64,000 nucleotides of DNA from Paludibacter sp. (GTDB taxonomy: Bacteria > Bacteroidota > Bacteroidia > Bacteroidales > Paludibacteraceae). Location: NCBI GenBank assembly GCA_019163375.1, contig JAFLKK010000007.1, positions 407,813-471,812 on the forward strand, given 5' to 3'. The notes below the pieces were generated by a model. It was not told the origin of the DNA, did not search any database, and saw nothing but the letters and a program-made list of their open reading frames with translations. Position 1 is the first letter of the stretch; each line of letters opens with the position of its first letter. Below are positions 1 through 8,464 of this stretch, piece by piece. The position numbers and the translations under genes were made by a program.

Positions 1-405
1 AACTGTTTGTCCCATTTCCAATGATTTGGTGTATAGGTCGTAGCGACGTTTCGACTCTTCTTTTTTTGCTTTAGTGATTATATAAACGATTGTGGGTATG
101 AAAAGAAAAGGTAACACCACAATCAAAAAGAGTTGAAAACTTGTAAATGGCATATCTGAACGTCCTTCGTTTTCTACGCGCTGTTCTTGAATTTCCATCT
201 CTTTACGTTTAAGATCAATAAGCTGATCCGTTGAAAGCTTCGAAAACATGATGGAGTCTTTCTGCGACTGACGCAATTCTGCATCATTTTTCACAATTTC
301 TTGTCGCAACTCATTTTTCAGGCTGTCTACATTTATCCCTTTATCGGCAGCTTTCATCTCGACAAATAATGTCAAGGCCAATAAAAATAATCCAATTCGT
401 TTCAT
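1..405 (-). CDS. Small membrane protein, DUF6249-like (C-terminus cut by window edge)
   Basis: The frame is open from an ATG at 405 to the window edge (135 codons, no stop). Residues 1-19 form a signal-like hydrophobic stretch ending in MKA-A. A charged, coiled-coil-like stretch follows (about 25-80, rich in K, E, Q). One membrane helix lies near 89-108, and then a basic, charged tail ends in a ...YTKSLEMGQTV segment. This layout resembles the DUF6249 membrane proteins often encoded beside ECF sigma factors in Bacteroidales. That family name is from memory of the pattern, and no function is known to me. A 20-bp element upstream (441-460) is nearly identical to one in front of the FecR-N-like gene at 43608. 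The full length cannot be judged. Confidence 0.6.
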   Translation of the reverse strand, partial: MKRIGLFLLALTLFVEMKAADKGINVDSLKNELRQEIVKNDAELRQSQKDSIMFSKLSTDQLIDLKRKEMEIQEQRVENEGRSDMPFTSFQLFLIVVLPFLFIPTIVYIITKAKKEESKRRYDLYTKSLEMGQTV

Positions 406-440
406 AATAGTTTGTTTTAAATGTAAATTTAGTAATTGTT

Positions 441-460
441 TTTATAGTTAGACGCAACGA
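441..460 (-). promoter_or_regulatory. Promoter-like element shared with the site at 43623-43642
   Basis: The plus strand reads TTTATAGTTAGACGCAACGA. The site at 43623-43642 is identical at 18 of 20 positions. Both lie a short distance upstream of minus-strand genes (36 and 15 nt from the start codons) whose families are linked to ECF sigma factors. It could be a promoter element of an alternative sigma factor; that role is inference. Confidence 0.4.
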
Positions 461-919
461 AGATTAGATTTGGATTTAGAAATCCTGAAATAATGAAAAC
501 ATTAACTTATTACAAGTATTTTATCTGTAAAATGGAGTGAAGATATGATGACAACAAATTCTATTCATAACTACTGAACAAAATATAGTAGAGGTTGTTT
601 TGAAGTACTATTCGTTTGTCACGGGAGATGAACAAAAAATGAAAATTTTGACCGTTCAGTTCTTTTTCCAATATCATTTTCGGGAAATAAAATTGGTAGA
701 CCAGCTGAAAACTCTAAAAAATGTATTTCTATTGCTAAAATATAGAATAAAGGGGATGCACTTTTTCATGTTTTTGCCCCTTTTTCAGCACTGATAATCT
801 TTAAATAAAGAAATTTTTATCTAATTCAATTGTCAGTTATTCAACAATATATATAAATTAATTTCAAATTAAACTGCGGTTTTAGCCTTCTTGCGACTTC
901 AATTACGGAAATTTTTCTT

Positions 920-927
920 TAATTTTG
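920..927 (+). promoter_or_regulatory. Candidate -7 element of the nuo operon promoter
   Basis: TAATTTTG matches the Bacteroidota -7 consensus TAnnTTTG and lies 18 bp before the nuoA ATG. No well-spaced -33 TTG is visible; the nearest, at 891, is about 26 bp away. This is therefore a half-supported call. Confidence 0.4.
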
Positions 928-945
928 TACTCAAATTATTTATAG

Positions 946-1338
946 ATGGAAAGAGTTTATTTGGCCTCCGATTATCAGCCGGTATTGATACAATTTTTTG
1001 TGGCGATGGCTTTCGTTGTCATCGTTATGGTGGTGACGCACCTTATTATTAGTACACGTAAAAGAGTAAGAACATTAAAAAAAGAAGAAAATTTTGAATG
1101 TGGAATTGATATTCAGGGTAATGCCCGGTTTCCGTTCTCCATCAAGTATTTTCTTATCGCTATTCTTTTTGTTCTTTTCGACGTGGAGGTTATATTTTTC
1201 TATCCCTGGGCAGTCAATTTTAAAGATGCCGATTGGAGTGCGTTTTTAAATATGCTTCTCTTTATGGGAATTTTCATTTTTGGGTTCTTTTATATTTATA
1301 AAAAAGGAGCTTTTGATTGGAATAAGGAACAGGAGTGA
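946..1338 (+). CDS. nuoA: NADH-quinone oxidoreductase subunit A
   Basis: NuoA is a small membrane subunit of complex I at the junction of the hydrophilic and membrane arms. The 130-residue product has the usual length and three membrane helices (about 14-36, 65-87 and 95-115). The cytoplasmic loop carries the family signature ENFECGID (about residues 47-54), followed by FSIKYFLIAILFVLFDVEVIFFYPW with its conserved DxE. It is the first gene of a 14-gene plus-strand cluster in the standard A-to-N order. The start is the only ATG near the candidate promoter. Confidence 0.95.
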   Translation: MERVYLASDYQPVLIQFFVAMAFVVIVMVVTHLIISTRKRVRTLKKEENFECGIDIQGNARFPFSIKYFLIAILFVLFDVEVIFFYPWAVNFKDADWSAFLNMLLFMGIFIFGFFYIYKKGAFDWNKEQE

Positions 1339-1395
1339 GGCTAAGGTTAAGGCCAAGGCGGAGGTAATGTAAGAGGTAAGTAAAAAAAGACTATT

Positions 1396-1965
1396 ATGAG
1401 TGATAAAGATAAATATACAGTAGTAGAAGCACCGGAGGGCTATAGTGGTTCCGGTTTTTTTGCAACTACACTTGATAAGGCTGTGGGGTTGGCACGAAAA
1501 AATTCTATGTGGCCACTACCATTTGCCACTTCATGTTGTGGTATTGAGTTTATGGCCACCATGGGAGCCAATTATGATTTAGGCCGATTTGGCGCTGAAC
1601 GATTGAGTTTCTCTCCTCGTCAGGCCGATTTGCTGATGGTAATGGGCACCATTGCTAAAAAAATGGCACCTGTGGTTCAACAGATCTACGAACAAATGGC
1701 GGAACCTCGTTGGGTGATTGCTGTTGGTGCCTGCGCTTCGAGCGGTGGTATTTTTGATACGTACAGCGTTTTGCAGGGGATTGACAAAGTAGTGCCGGTG
1801 GATGTGTATGTGCCGGGTTGTCCACCTCGTCCGGAACAAATTATCGACGGATTTATGAAAATTCAGGAACTGGTGGGCAATGAGCCTTTGCGGAGACGTT
1901 ACAGCCCGGAATACAAAGCCATGCTGGAAAGCTACGGAATTAAAACAGATAGTTACGATAAGTAA
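1396..1965 (+). CDS. nuoB: NADH-quinone oxidoreductase subunit B
   Basis: NuoB carries the terminal [4Fe-4S] cluster N2, which passes electrons to the quinone. All four expected cysteines are visible: the adjacent pair C47-C48 in TSCCGIEF, C113 in GACASSGG and C142 in PGCPPRPE. The 189-residue length is normal. It lies 57 bp downstream of nuoA, across a purine-rich spacer. Confidence 0.97.
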   Translation: MSDKDKYTVVEAPEGYSGSGFFATTLDKAVGLARKNSMWPLPFATSCCGIEFMATMGANYDLGRFGAERLSFSPRQADLLMVMGTIAKKMAPVVQQIYEQMAEPRWVIAVGACASSGGIFDTYSVLQGIDKVVPVDVYVPGCPPRPEQIIDGFMKIQELVGNEPLRRRYSPEYKAMLESYGIKTDSYDK

Positions 1966-2006
1966 TTCACTGTAAATTACAAGATATGCATTTGTAAATA
2001 AAAGAA

Positions 2007-2495
2007 ATGGAATATACTATATTACTTCAGGAACTTAAAAACAAATTTGAAGATAAGATTTTATCGGTAGACGAATCGGCGGATATTTTTACCCTGACCG
2101 TTAGCTCAGAAGCGATAAAACCAATTATTTCTTACTTGAAAGAACAACAAAGTTTTATCTACCTCACCGATTTGTGTGGCATTCATTATCCTGAACAAGA
2201 AAAGGAATTGGGAGTTATTTACCATCTCCATAATCTGGTAGCTAACAAACGTATTCGCCTGAAAACATTTGTGAGTAAAGCACATCCGCAGATTGACAGT
2301 ATTGTTTCGCTTTTCTCCGGAGCCAACTGGATGGAACGCGAAACATTTGATTTCTATGGAGTTGATTTTGTGGGACATCCTAATTTGATTCGCATATTAA
2401 ACGTAGAATATATGGATTATCATCCGATGCGAAAAGAATATCCATTGGAAGATGCAACACGTTTGGATAAAGATGATCGTTTTTTTGGACGATAG
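2007..2495 (+). CDS. nuoC: NADH-quinone oxidoreductase subunit C
   Basis: NuoC is the 30-kDa-type subunit that packs against NuoD in the quinone module. It has 162 residues and ends with the family signature (METWERE-like) ERETFDFYGVDFVGHPNLIRIL, followed by MDYHPMRKEYPLED. NuoC and NuoD are separate genes here, not fused as in E. coli. An 85-bp spacer to nuoD contains copies of an AGTTGACA-type intergenic repeat. Confidence 0.95.
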   Translation: MEYTILLQELKNKFEDKILSVDESADIFTLTVSSEAIKPIISYLKEQQSFIYLTDLCGIHYPEQEKELGVIYHLHNLVANKRIRLKTFVSKAHPQIDSIVSLFSGANWMERETFDFYGVDFVGHPNLIRILNVEYMDYHPMRKEYPLEDATRLDKDDRFFGR

Positions 2496-2498
2496 ATT

Positions 2499-2534
2499 AT
2501 TAGTTCATAGTTGACAATTTATAGTTGACAGTAG
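2499..2534. repeat. Dispersed AGTTGACA-type intergenic repeat, nuoC-nuoD spacer
   Basis: The spacer contains TAGTTCATAGTTGACA, then TATAGTTGACAG. Related strings occur at 3799-3815, 9421-9491 and 34474-34500, always between genes. They look like members of one dispersed, slipped-repeat family. Confidence 0.55.
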
Positions 2535-2580
2535 AGACAAAACATACTTTGTCTGAAATCAAAAAATGAGATTATAGATA

Positions 2581-3795
2581 ATGAAAACCATAAATTCAGA
2601 ACACCATTTAGATTTAACCCAGGAGGACGAAAAGCATTATAGCACGTTGAACCTTGGGCCAACGCACCCTGCAACACACGGTATTTTTCAAAATGTCTTG
2701 ATGATGAATGGTGAAACAATCGTTGGTGCAGAGCAAACCATCGGTTATATTCACCGTGCTTTCGAGAAAATTGCCGAACGTCGACCATACTACCAAATCA
2801 CTACTCTGACCGACCGGTTGAACTATTGCTCATCGCCGATAAATAATATCGGATGGCATTTGGCCGTTGAGAAGTTACTCGGAGTAGAAACGAGCAAACG
2901 TGTTGACTATATGCGCATTATAGTTATGGAATTAGCACGTATTGCCGATCACCTGGTTTGCAATAGCGTTATCGGTGTGGATAGTGGTGCATTGACCGGC
3001 TTTGTGTATGTTTTTCAGGAACGGGAGAAAATATACGAGATATACGAAGAATTATGCGGCGCTCGCCTAACCACCAACCTCGGCAGAGTGGGAGGTTTCG
3101 ACAGAGATTTTTCGCCTGCTGCAATTCAGAAAATCAAAGCTTTGATGAAACGCTTGCCTAAAGTGCTACACGAATTTGAAAACCTGTTGATGCGTAACCG
3201 TATCTTTATGGACAGAACGATAAATGTAGGCGGCATTTCGGCTGAACGAGCTCTGAATTATAGCTTTTCCGGGCCCAATTTGCGGGCTGCAGGTGTTGAT
3301 TATGATGTACGCGTTCAGGAACCTTACTCGTCATACAACGATTTTGATTTTGTGGTGCCTGTAGGACAGAATGGCGATACTTACGACCGTTTTTGTGTTC
3401 GTGAAACAGAAATGTGGGAAAGTATAAAATTGATAAATAATGCATTGGACAATTTACCTGAGGGTAAATTCTATACCGATGTACCGGCTTTCAACTTACC
3501 TCCGAAACAAGATGTGTACAGTAAAATGGAACCATTAATCAGTCATTTTAAAATGGTGATGGGCGAAATTGATGTGCCGAAAAAAGAAATATACAGTGCA
3601 GTGGAAGGTGGAAATGGAGAACTTGGTTTCTACGTAGTGTCGGATGGTGGACGAACTCCATACCGTTTGCATTTCCGTCGTCCGGGATTTATTTACTATC
3701 AGGCTTTTCCGGAAATGATTACCGGTTCATCTTTGTCGGATGCTATCCTGACAATGAGTAGTATGAATGTGATTGCCGGTGAACTGGACGCTTAA
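2581..3795 (+). CDS. nuoD: NADH-quinone oxidoreductase subunit D
   Basis: NuoD is the 49-kDa-type subunit that forms the quinone pocket with NuoB. The 404-residue product has the expected length. Visible signatures are LGPTHPATHG near the N-terminus (quinone-pocket His), then GYIHRAFEKIAE, LTDRLNYCS, and the C-terminal EGGNGELGFYVVSDGG followed by PYRLHFRRPGF. It ends in GELDA, close to the usual GEVDR-type terminus. Confidence 0.97.
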   Translation: MKTINSEHHLDLTQEDEKHYSTLNLGPTHPATHGIFQNVLMMNGETIVGAEQTIGYIHRAFEKIAERRPYYQITTLTDRLNYCSSPINNIGWHLAVEKLLGVETSKRVDYMRIIVMELARIADHLVCNSVIGVDSGALTGFVYVFQEREKIYEIYEELCGARLTTNLGRVGGFDRDFSPAAIQKIKALMKRLPKVLHEFENLLMRNRIFMDRTINVGGISAERALNYSFSGPNLRAAGVDYDVRVQEPYSSYNDFDFVVPVGQNGDTYDRFCVRETEMWESIKLINNALDNLPEGKFYTDVPAFNLPPKQDVYSKMEPLISHFKMVMGEIDVPKKEIYSAVEGGNGELGFYVVSDGGRTPYRLHFRRPGFIYYQAFPEMITGSSLSDAILTMSSMNVIAGELDA

Positions 3796-3833
3796 TCAGT
3801 TTATAGTTGACAGTTGAAAAGAAAAATACAAAA

Positions 3834-4415
3834 ATGAGCGATAAACAATTTAAACATAAACTCTACGTAAAGAAAAACAATGATGTTGCTTTTACAGCGA
3901 GTACGTTAGAGAAAATACAGACGATAATTTCGCATTATCCGAATGGTCAGCAAAAATCGGCACTAATTCCTGTTTTGCACATTGCACAGGAGGAATTAGG
4001 AGGAAGTTTGAACGTGGACATAATGGATTATGTAGCCGGGTTGTTGGACATTACACCCATCGAAGTATACGAAGTAGCTACTTTTTACTCTCAATTTTAT
4101 ATCGATCCGGTTGGGAAATATGTAATTGAGGTTTGCCAAACCGGTCCGTGTGCCATTTGTGGAGGTGAAGATATGATTCAGTACCTGGAAGAAAAACTGC
4201 AAATAAAAGTGGGCGAAACGACAGATGATAAACTGTTTTCGCTCAAAGCGGTAGAATGCCTTGGTGCTTGTGGTTCGGCTCCGGTGATGCAGGTAAACAC
4301 TGAGTTTCACGAATTTTTGAACTTACAAAAGATAGATGAAATAATCGCCAAATTGAGAAGTGAAAGCGAATTAAAGAAACCCGAAGAGCTGACATGGAAA
4401 GAAAGATTATCTTAG
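3834..4415 (+). CDS. nuoE: NADH-quinone oxidoreductase subunit E
   Basis: NuoE is the thioredoxin-fold [2Fe-2S] (N1a) subunit of the NADH-dehydrogenase module. Ligands C101, C106, C142 and C146 sit in CQTGPCAICGG and CLGACGSAP. An in-frame TTG lies 27 bp upstream inside a dispersed repeat; I prefer the ATG at 3834, giving 193 residues. The 3' end overlaps nuoF by 22 bp, suggesting translational coupling. Confidence 0.95.
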   Translation: MSDKQFKHKLYVKKNNDVAFTASTLEKIQTIISHYPNGQQKSALIPVLHIAQEELGGSLNVDIMDYVAGLLDITPIEVYEVATFYSQFYIDPVGKYVIEVCQTGPCAICGGEDMIQYLEEKLQIKVGETTDDKLFSLKAVECLGACGSAPVMQVNTEFHEFLNLQKIDEIIAKLRSESELKKPEELTWKERLS

Positions 4416-5752
4416 AAAATATAGAGGTTGAAGGTATTCGTTCGCTGGAAGTATACCGCAAAAACGGTGGTTACACATCCATCGAGAAGGCTTTGAAAAC
4501 AATGACTCCCGATGATATAGTGGCCGAAGTGAAAACTTCCGGATTGCGTGGTCGTGGTGGTGCCGGTTTTCCTACTGGAATGAAGTGGAGCTTTATCGAC
4601 AAGAAAAGCGGCAATCCGCGTTATCTGGTTTGTAACGCCGACGAAAGCGAACCGGGTACATTCAAAGATCGCTACTTGTTGATGAACATTCCTCATCGCT
4701 TAATTGAAGGTATGATTTGTTCGGCGTACGCGTTGGGTTCAAATAAAGCCTACATCTACGTGCGTGGAGAATTCAAAACCATTATCGGCATTTTGAATGA
4801 GGCTATTAAAGAAAGCTACAAAGCCGGATTACTTGGTAAAAATATATTGGGAAGCGGTTACGATTTAGACCTTCATGTTCACTCAGGAGCAGGAGCTTAT
4901 ATCTGTGGAGAAGAAACTGCATTGATTGAATCACTCGAAGGAAAACGCGGAAATCCACGTCTAAAACCACCATTCCCTGCTATTAAAGGTTTGTATGGTT
5001 GCCCAACGGTGGTAAACAATGTGGAAACGCTTGCTAATATCGGTTGGATTGTAAATAATGGCGGCGAAGAATATGCTAAGATTGGCATTGGTCGCAGTAC
5101 CGGAACGAAACTCATCTCAGCCTGTGGTAATATTAATAACCCGGGCGTTTATGAGATAGAAATGGGCTTGCCTGTTGAGGAATTTATTTACAGCGATAAA
5201 TATTGTGGTGGAGTGAAAGGTGGAAAAGAATTGAAAGCAGTTATCCCCGGAGGTTCTTCAGTACCAATTTTACCAAAAAATCTGATTTTGAAAACAGCAG
5301 AAGGTCAACCCCGCCTAATGAGCTACGAATCATTATCCGAAGGTGGATTTATCACCGGGTCTATGCTTGGGTCGGGTGGATTTATTGTTTACGATGAAGA
5401 TGCTTGTATTGTGCGGAATACCTATAATTTTTCCCGTTTTTATCATCATGAATCGTGTGGACAATGTTCACCTTGTCGTGAAGGTACAAGTTGGATGGAA
5501 AGTGTGCTTCACCGCATAGAAAACGGCGAAGGCAAGATGAAAGATATTGATTTATTGGTAAGTATAGCTTCCAAAATTGAGGGAAACACCATTTGCCCGT
5601 TGGGTGATGCGGCTGCTTGGCCGGTAGGCGCTGCCATTCGTCATTTCCGTAGTGAATTTGAATTTCATGTGGAAAACCCTGAAATAGTGAAAAATGTAAA
5701 GCATGGTTCGCTTGAGAAATATAAAGAAGTTCCTGTAACTACCGGGGAATAA
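4394..5752 (+). CDS. nuoF: NADH-quinone oxidoreductase subunit F
   Basis: NuoF binds NADH and FMN and carries cluster N3. The 452-residue product has the FMN/NADH glycine-rich segment GLRGRGGAGFPTGMKW (about residues 50-65), NADESEPGTFKDR, and GAGAYICGEETALIESLEGKRG. The [4Fe-4S] ligands are ESCGQCSPCREG plus the later NTICPLGDAA. Bacteroides fragilis is known to lack NuoEFG, so their presence separates this organism from gut Bacteroides and argues for true NADH oxidation. Confidence 0.97.
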   Translation: MERKIILENIEVEGIRSLEVYRKNGGYTSIEKALKTMTPDDIVAEVKTSGLRGRGGAGFPTGMKWSFIDKKSGNPRYLVCNADESEPGTFKDRYLLMNIPHRLIEGMICSAYALGSNKAYIYVRGEFKTIIGILNEAIKESYKAGLLGKNILGSGYDLDLHVHSGAGAYICGEETALIESLEGKRGNPRLKPPFPAIKGLYGCPTVVNNVETLANIGWIVNNGGEEYAKIGIGRSTGTKLISACGNINNPGVYEIEMGLPVEEFIYSDKYCGGVKGGKELKAVIPGGSSVPILPKNLILKTAEGQPRLMSYESLSEGGFITGSMLGSGGFIVYDEDACIVRNTYNFSRFYHHESCGQCSPCREGTSWMESVLHRIENGEGKMKDIDLLVSIASKIEGNTICPLGDAAAWPVGAAIRHFRSEFEFHVENPEIVKNVKHGSLEKYKEVPVTTGE

Positions 5753-5815
5753 GTTGAGAAAATATTTCGTTCTCAATAGTAAATCGTAATTGAATAAATT
5801 GTAAATTCTTGATTG

Positions 5816-6775
5816 ATGTTTAAGGTAACAATAGATAATAAAAGCATTGAAGTAGAACCGGGGACCACCATTCTACAAGCTGCCCGCATGATAGGTGGCG
5901 ACGTGGTTCCGCCGGCAATGTGCTACCATTCCGAGCTAAAAAATAGTGGAGGAAAATGCCGTACCTGTATGGTGAAAGTTGCACAGGGTTCAGCTGCCGA
6001 TCCTCGTCCGATGCCGAAACTGGTGGCTTCTTGTCGTACTGAGGTAATGGATGGCATGGTGGTGGAAAATCTTACTTCGCCTCAGGTGGTGGATGCCCGC
6101 AAAGCAGTGGTGGAGTTTTTGCTCCTCAACCATCCGCTCGATTGTCCGGTTTGCGATCAGGCCGGTGAGTGTGATTTGCAGAATCTCAGCTACGAAAACG
6201 GTTCGAACGAAACCCGTTTTGAAGAAGAGAAACGCACTTACGAAAAAATAGATATTGGCGATTTGATTCAGTTTCATCCCAACCGTTGCATTTTGTGCTA
6301 TCGTTGTGTGTATGCTGCTGACCAGCTAACCGATAATCGTGTTCATGGAATTTTATACCGTGGTGAAAAATCGGAGATTTCTACTTTTATTCACCAGGCC
6401 ATTGAAAATGATTTCTCGGGAAATATGATAGATGTTTGTCCTGTTGGCGCACTGACCGATAAAACATTTCGTTTCAAAAACCGTGTTTGGTTTCTGAAAC
6501 CAATGGATGCGCATCGTTCTTGCACCAAATGTAAAGGCGAAGCTACTATCTGGTTCAGAGGAGACGAGGTATATCGCGTCACCGGACGAAAAGATACCTA
6601 CGGCGAAGTGCATGATTTTATTTGCAACGAATGCCGTTTTGAGAAGAAAAGTAGTGCCGACTGGGTGATTGAAGGACCACGCAAGATTGCGTCTTATTCC
6701 GTTATCAATCAAAATCACTATAAAAACGTGGTTATACCATCGGTTATCAATCCGATAAAAGAAACAATGGAGTAA
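5816..6775 (+). CDS. nuoG: NADH-quinone oxidoreductase subunit G, short form without molybdopterin-type domain
   Basis: The product has only 319 residues, against about 900 for E. coli NuoG. It keeps the N-terminal ferredoxin module: C36, C48, C51 and C73 for a [2Fe-2S] cluster. H106, C110, C113 and C119 fit N5, and C158, C161, C164 and C208 fit N4. A short zinc-ribbon-like tail holds C236, C239, C270 and C273, aligned with the start of the N7-bearing domain. The large molybdopterin-oxidoreductase-like domain is absent. nuoH starts 3 bp later, so no remnant was lost to a recent frameshift. Short NuoG forms are, as far as I recall, usual in many Bacteroidota. I chose the ATG at 5816 over the TTG 3 bp upstream. 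Confidence 0.93.
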   Translation: MFKVTIDNKSIEVEPGTTILQAARMIGGDVVPPAMCYHSELKNSGGKCRTCMVKVAQGSAADPRPMPKLVASCRTEVMDGMVVENLTSPQVVDARKAVVEFLLLNHPLDCPVCDQAGECDLQNLSYENGSNETRFEEEKRTYEKIDIGDLIQFHPNRCILCYRCVYAADQLTDNRVHGILYRGEKSEISTFIHQAIENDFSGNMIDVCPVGALTDKTFRFKNRVWFLKPMDAHRSCTKCKGEATIWFRGDEVYRVTGRKDTYGEVHDFICNECRFEKKSSADWVIEGPRKIASYSVINQNHYKNVVIPSVINPIKETME

Positions 6776-6777
6776 TT

Positions 6778-7812
6778 ATGAACATAGATTTCATTTTATA
6801 CAAATTACTGTTCGCAGTTATTATCTTGATGCTGAGTTTGGTGGTAGCGATGTATGCTACGCTTGCCGAACGTAAGGTAGCCGGTTTTTTTCAGGACAGA
6901 CTTGGTCCGAATCGCGCCGGTATTTTCGGTTTGCTGCAGCCGGTGGCCGATGGTGTGAAACTGTTCTTCAAAGAAGAGTTTATGCCTGCCAAAGCAGATA
7001 AAGTACTTTATATTCTCGGTCCGTGTCTTACTATGTTGGTGGCATTGCTAAGCAGTGCGGTAATTCCGTGGGGAGACACGCTGATTATTGGTGGTAAAGA
7101 GTTTGCACTGCAAATGGCCGATGTGAATATTGGTGTTTTGTACACCTTTGCGGTGGTGTCTATCGGTGTTTACGGTGTGATGATTGGTGGTTGGGCTTCC
7201 AACAATAAATATGCATTGATGGGTTCGGTGCGTGCTGCTTCGCAAATGATTAGTTACGAGTTGGCCATGAGTATGTCTATCGTAACCATTGTAATGACTT
7301 CGGGTAGTTTGAGTCTGAACGAAATCGTATCACAACAACACGGAATGAACTGGAATGTGTTCACTCAGCCCATTGGATTTGTAGTGTTTCTGATTTGTGC
7401 ATTTGCCGAGTGTAACCGTTCACCTTTTGACTTACCCGAGTGTGAAACAGAGTTGATTGGGGGTTACCACACCGAGTATAGTTCTATGAAACTTGGTTTT
7501 TACCTTTTCTCGGAATATATCAATATGTTTATTGCCTCAGCCATGATATCCACTTTGTACTTTGGAGGTTATAACTTTCCGTTTATGAATGAACTGGGTT
7601 TATCGCACAACTGGATATCAATTATAGGAACATTGGTATTGATGGCGAAAATATTCTTCTTTGTGTTTGTGTTTATGTGGGTGCGCTGGACTTTACCACG
7701 TTTCCGCTACGACCAATTGATGCGCTTCGGTTGGAAAGGATTGATGCCCTGGGCATTTATCAATATGATAGTAACCGGATTTTTCTATATGCTTATTAAA
7801 AGAGGATTCTGA
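6778..7812 (+). CDS. nuoH: NADH-quinone oxidoreductase subunit H
   Basis: NuoH is the membrane subunit lining the quinone entry path. It has 344 residues and eight or more hydrophobic helices. Signatures are LAERKVAGFFQDRLGPNRAG near residues 29-48 and AECNRSPFDLPECETELIGGYHTEYSS near 211-237, rich in the conserved acidic loop residues. It starts 2 bp after the nuoG stop, so the two are probably coupled. Confidence 0.97.
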   Translation: MNIDFILYKLLFAVIILMLSLVVAMYATLAERKVAGFFQDRLGPNRAGIFGLLQPVADGVKLFFKEEFMPAKADKVLYILGPCLTMLVALLSSAVIPWGDTLIIGGKEFALQMADVNIGVLYTFAVVSIGVYGVMIGGWASNNKYALMGSVRAASQMISYELAMSMSIVTIVMTSGSLSLNEIVSQQHGMNWNVFTQPIGFVVFLICAFAECNRSPFDLPECETELIGGYHTEYSSMKLGFYLFSEYINMFIASAMISTLYFGGYNFPFMNELGLSHNWISIIGTLVLMAKIFFFVFVFMWVRWTLPRFRYDQLMRFGWKGLMPWAFINMIVTGFFYMLIKRGF

Positions 7813-7825
7813 TTTTGAACGTGCT

Positions 7826-7867
7826 CGTCTGAGAATGAGCTCGTAACTAATTACTTGTAACTATATA
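7826..7867. repeat. Dispersed CGTAACTA/TTGTAACT-type intergenic repeat
   Basis: The nuoH-nuoI spacer contains GCTCGTAACTAATTACTT followed by GTAACTATAT. A closely similar string occurs in the nuoM-nuoN spacer at 12835-12862 (AACTCGTAACCAACTATC, then TTGTAACCATAT). Two copies in one operon suggest a mobile or slipped repeat family distinct from the AGTTGACA type. Confidence 0.55.
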
Positions 7868-7870
7868 ACA

Positions 7871-8458
7871 ATGAATCAAGATTCAACTAAAATATCGCTG
7901 ACCAACCGTTCGAAGGTGGTTTCCAACAAAAAGATGACGCTCATGGAGCGCTTCTACTTGCCGGCCATTTTCAAAGGAATGATCATCACCTTCAAGCACT
8001 TTTTCAAAAAAGATGTAACCTTTCAATATCCCGAAGAAAAACGTCCGTTTGCGGATATTTACCGTGGATTGCATGTATTGAAACTGGACGATGAAGGGCG
8101 CGAACGCTGCACCGCCTGCGGTTTGTGTGCACTGGCTTGTCCGGCCGAAGCCATCACGATGGTAGCTGCAGAACGAAAAGAGGATGAAAAAGACTTGTAT
8201 CGCGAAGAGAAATATGCCGCTACGTACGAAATAAATATGCTACGTTGTATTTTCTGTGGCGATTGCGAGTCGGCTTGTCCCAAAGAAGCCATCTTCCTTA
8301 CCAATAGAACTGTTCCGAGCGAATACAAACGTGATAGTTTTGTCTACGGCAAAGATGTGTTGGTAGAGAAAAAAAATGCACGTATCGATGTGTCGAAACG
8401 TCAAACGCCCGAAGTATTGGCATTTAAAAAAGACAAGTCAAAATCGCATAATAAATAA
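7871..8458 (+). CDS. nuoI: NADH-quinone oxidoreductase subunit I
   Basis: NuoI is the 8Fe ferredoxin-like subunit carrying clusters N6a and N6b between NuoG and NuoB. Two CxxCxxCxxxCP motifs are present: C80, C83, C86, C90 (CTACGLCALACP) and C126, C129, C132, C136 (CIFCGDCESACP). The 195-residue length is normal, with a basic lysine-rich C-terminal tail. Confidence 0.97.
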   Translation: MNQDSTKISLTNRSKVVSNKKMTLMERFYLPAIFKGMIITFKHFFKKDVTFQYPEEKRPFADIYRGLHVLKLDDEGRERCTACGLCALACPAEAITMVAAERKEDEKDLYREEKYAATYEINMLRCIFCGDCESACPKEAIFLTNRTVPSEYKRDSFVYGKDVLVEKKNARIDVSKRQTPEVLAFKKDKSKSHNK

Positions 8459-8464
8459 AAGACT

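Larger units (their letters stand above)
406..945. other. Intergenic region between divergent genes; no supported gene
   Basis: This 540-bp AT-rich stretch separates the minus-strand membrane protein from nuoA. It holds the 20-bp element at 441-460 and a -7 element for the nuo operon at 920-927. A 64-codon frame at 600-794 starts with TTG and shows no domain-like composition, so I do not call it a gene. No tRNA or convincing hairpin with a T-tract was seen. Confidence 0.5.

Noticed and set aside
600-794. 64-codon ORF upstream of nuoA
   Set aside because: TTG start, AT-rich composition and no domain-like features; it lies in a region with promoter elements.
5816-6775. Frameshifted or truncated nuoG pseudogene
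   Set aside because: nuoH starts 3 bp after the stop codon and no remnant is present; the short form appears to be the normal one in many Bacteroidota.
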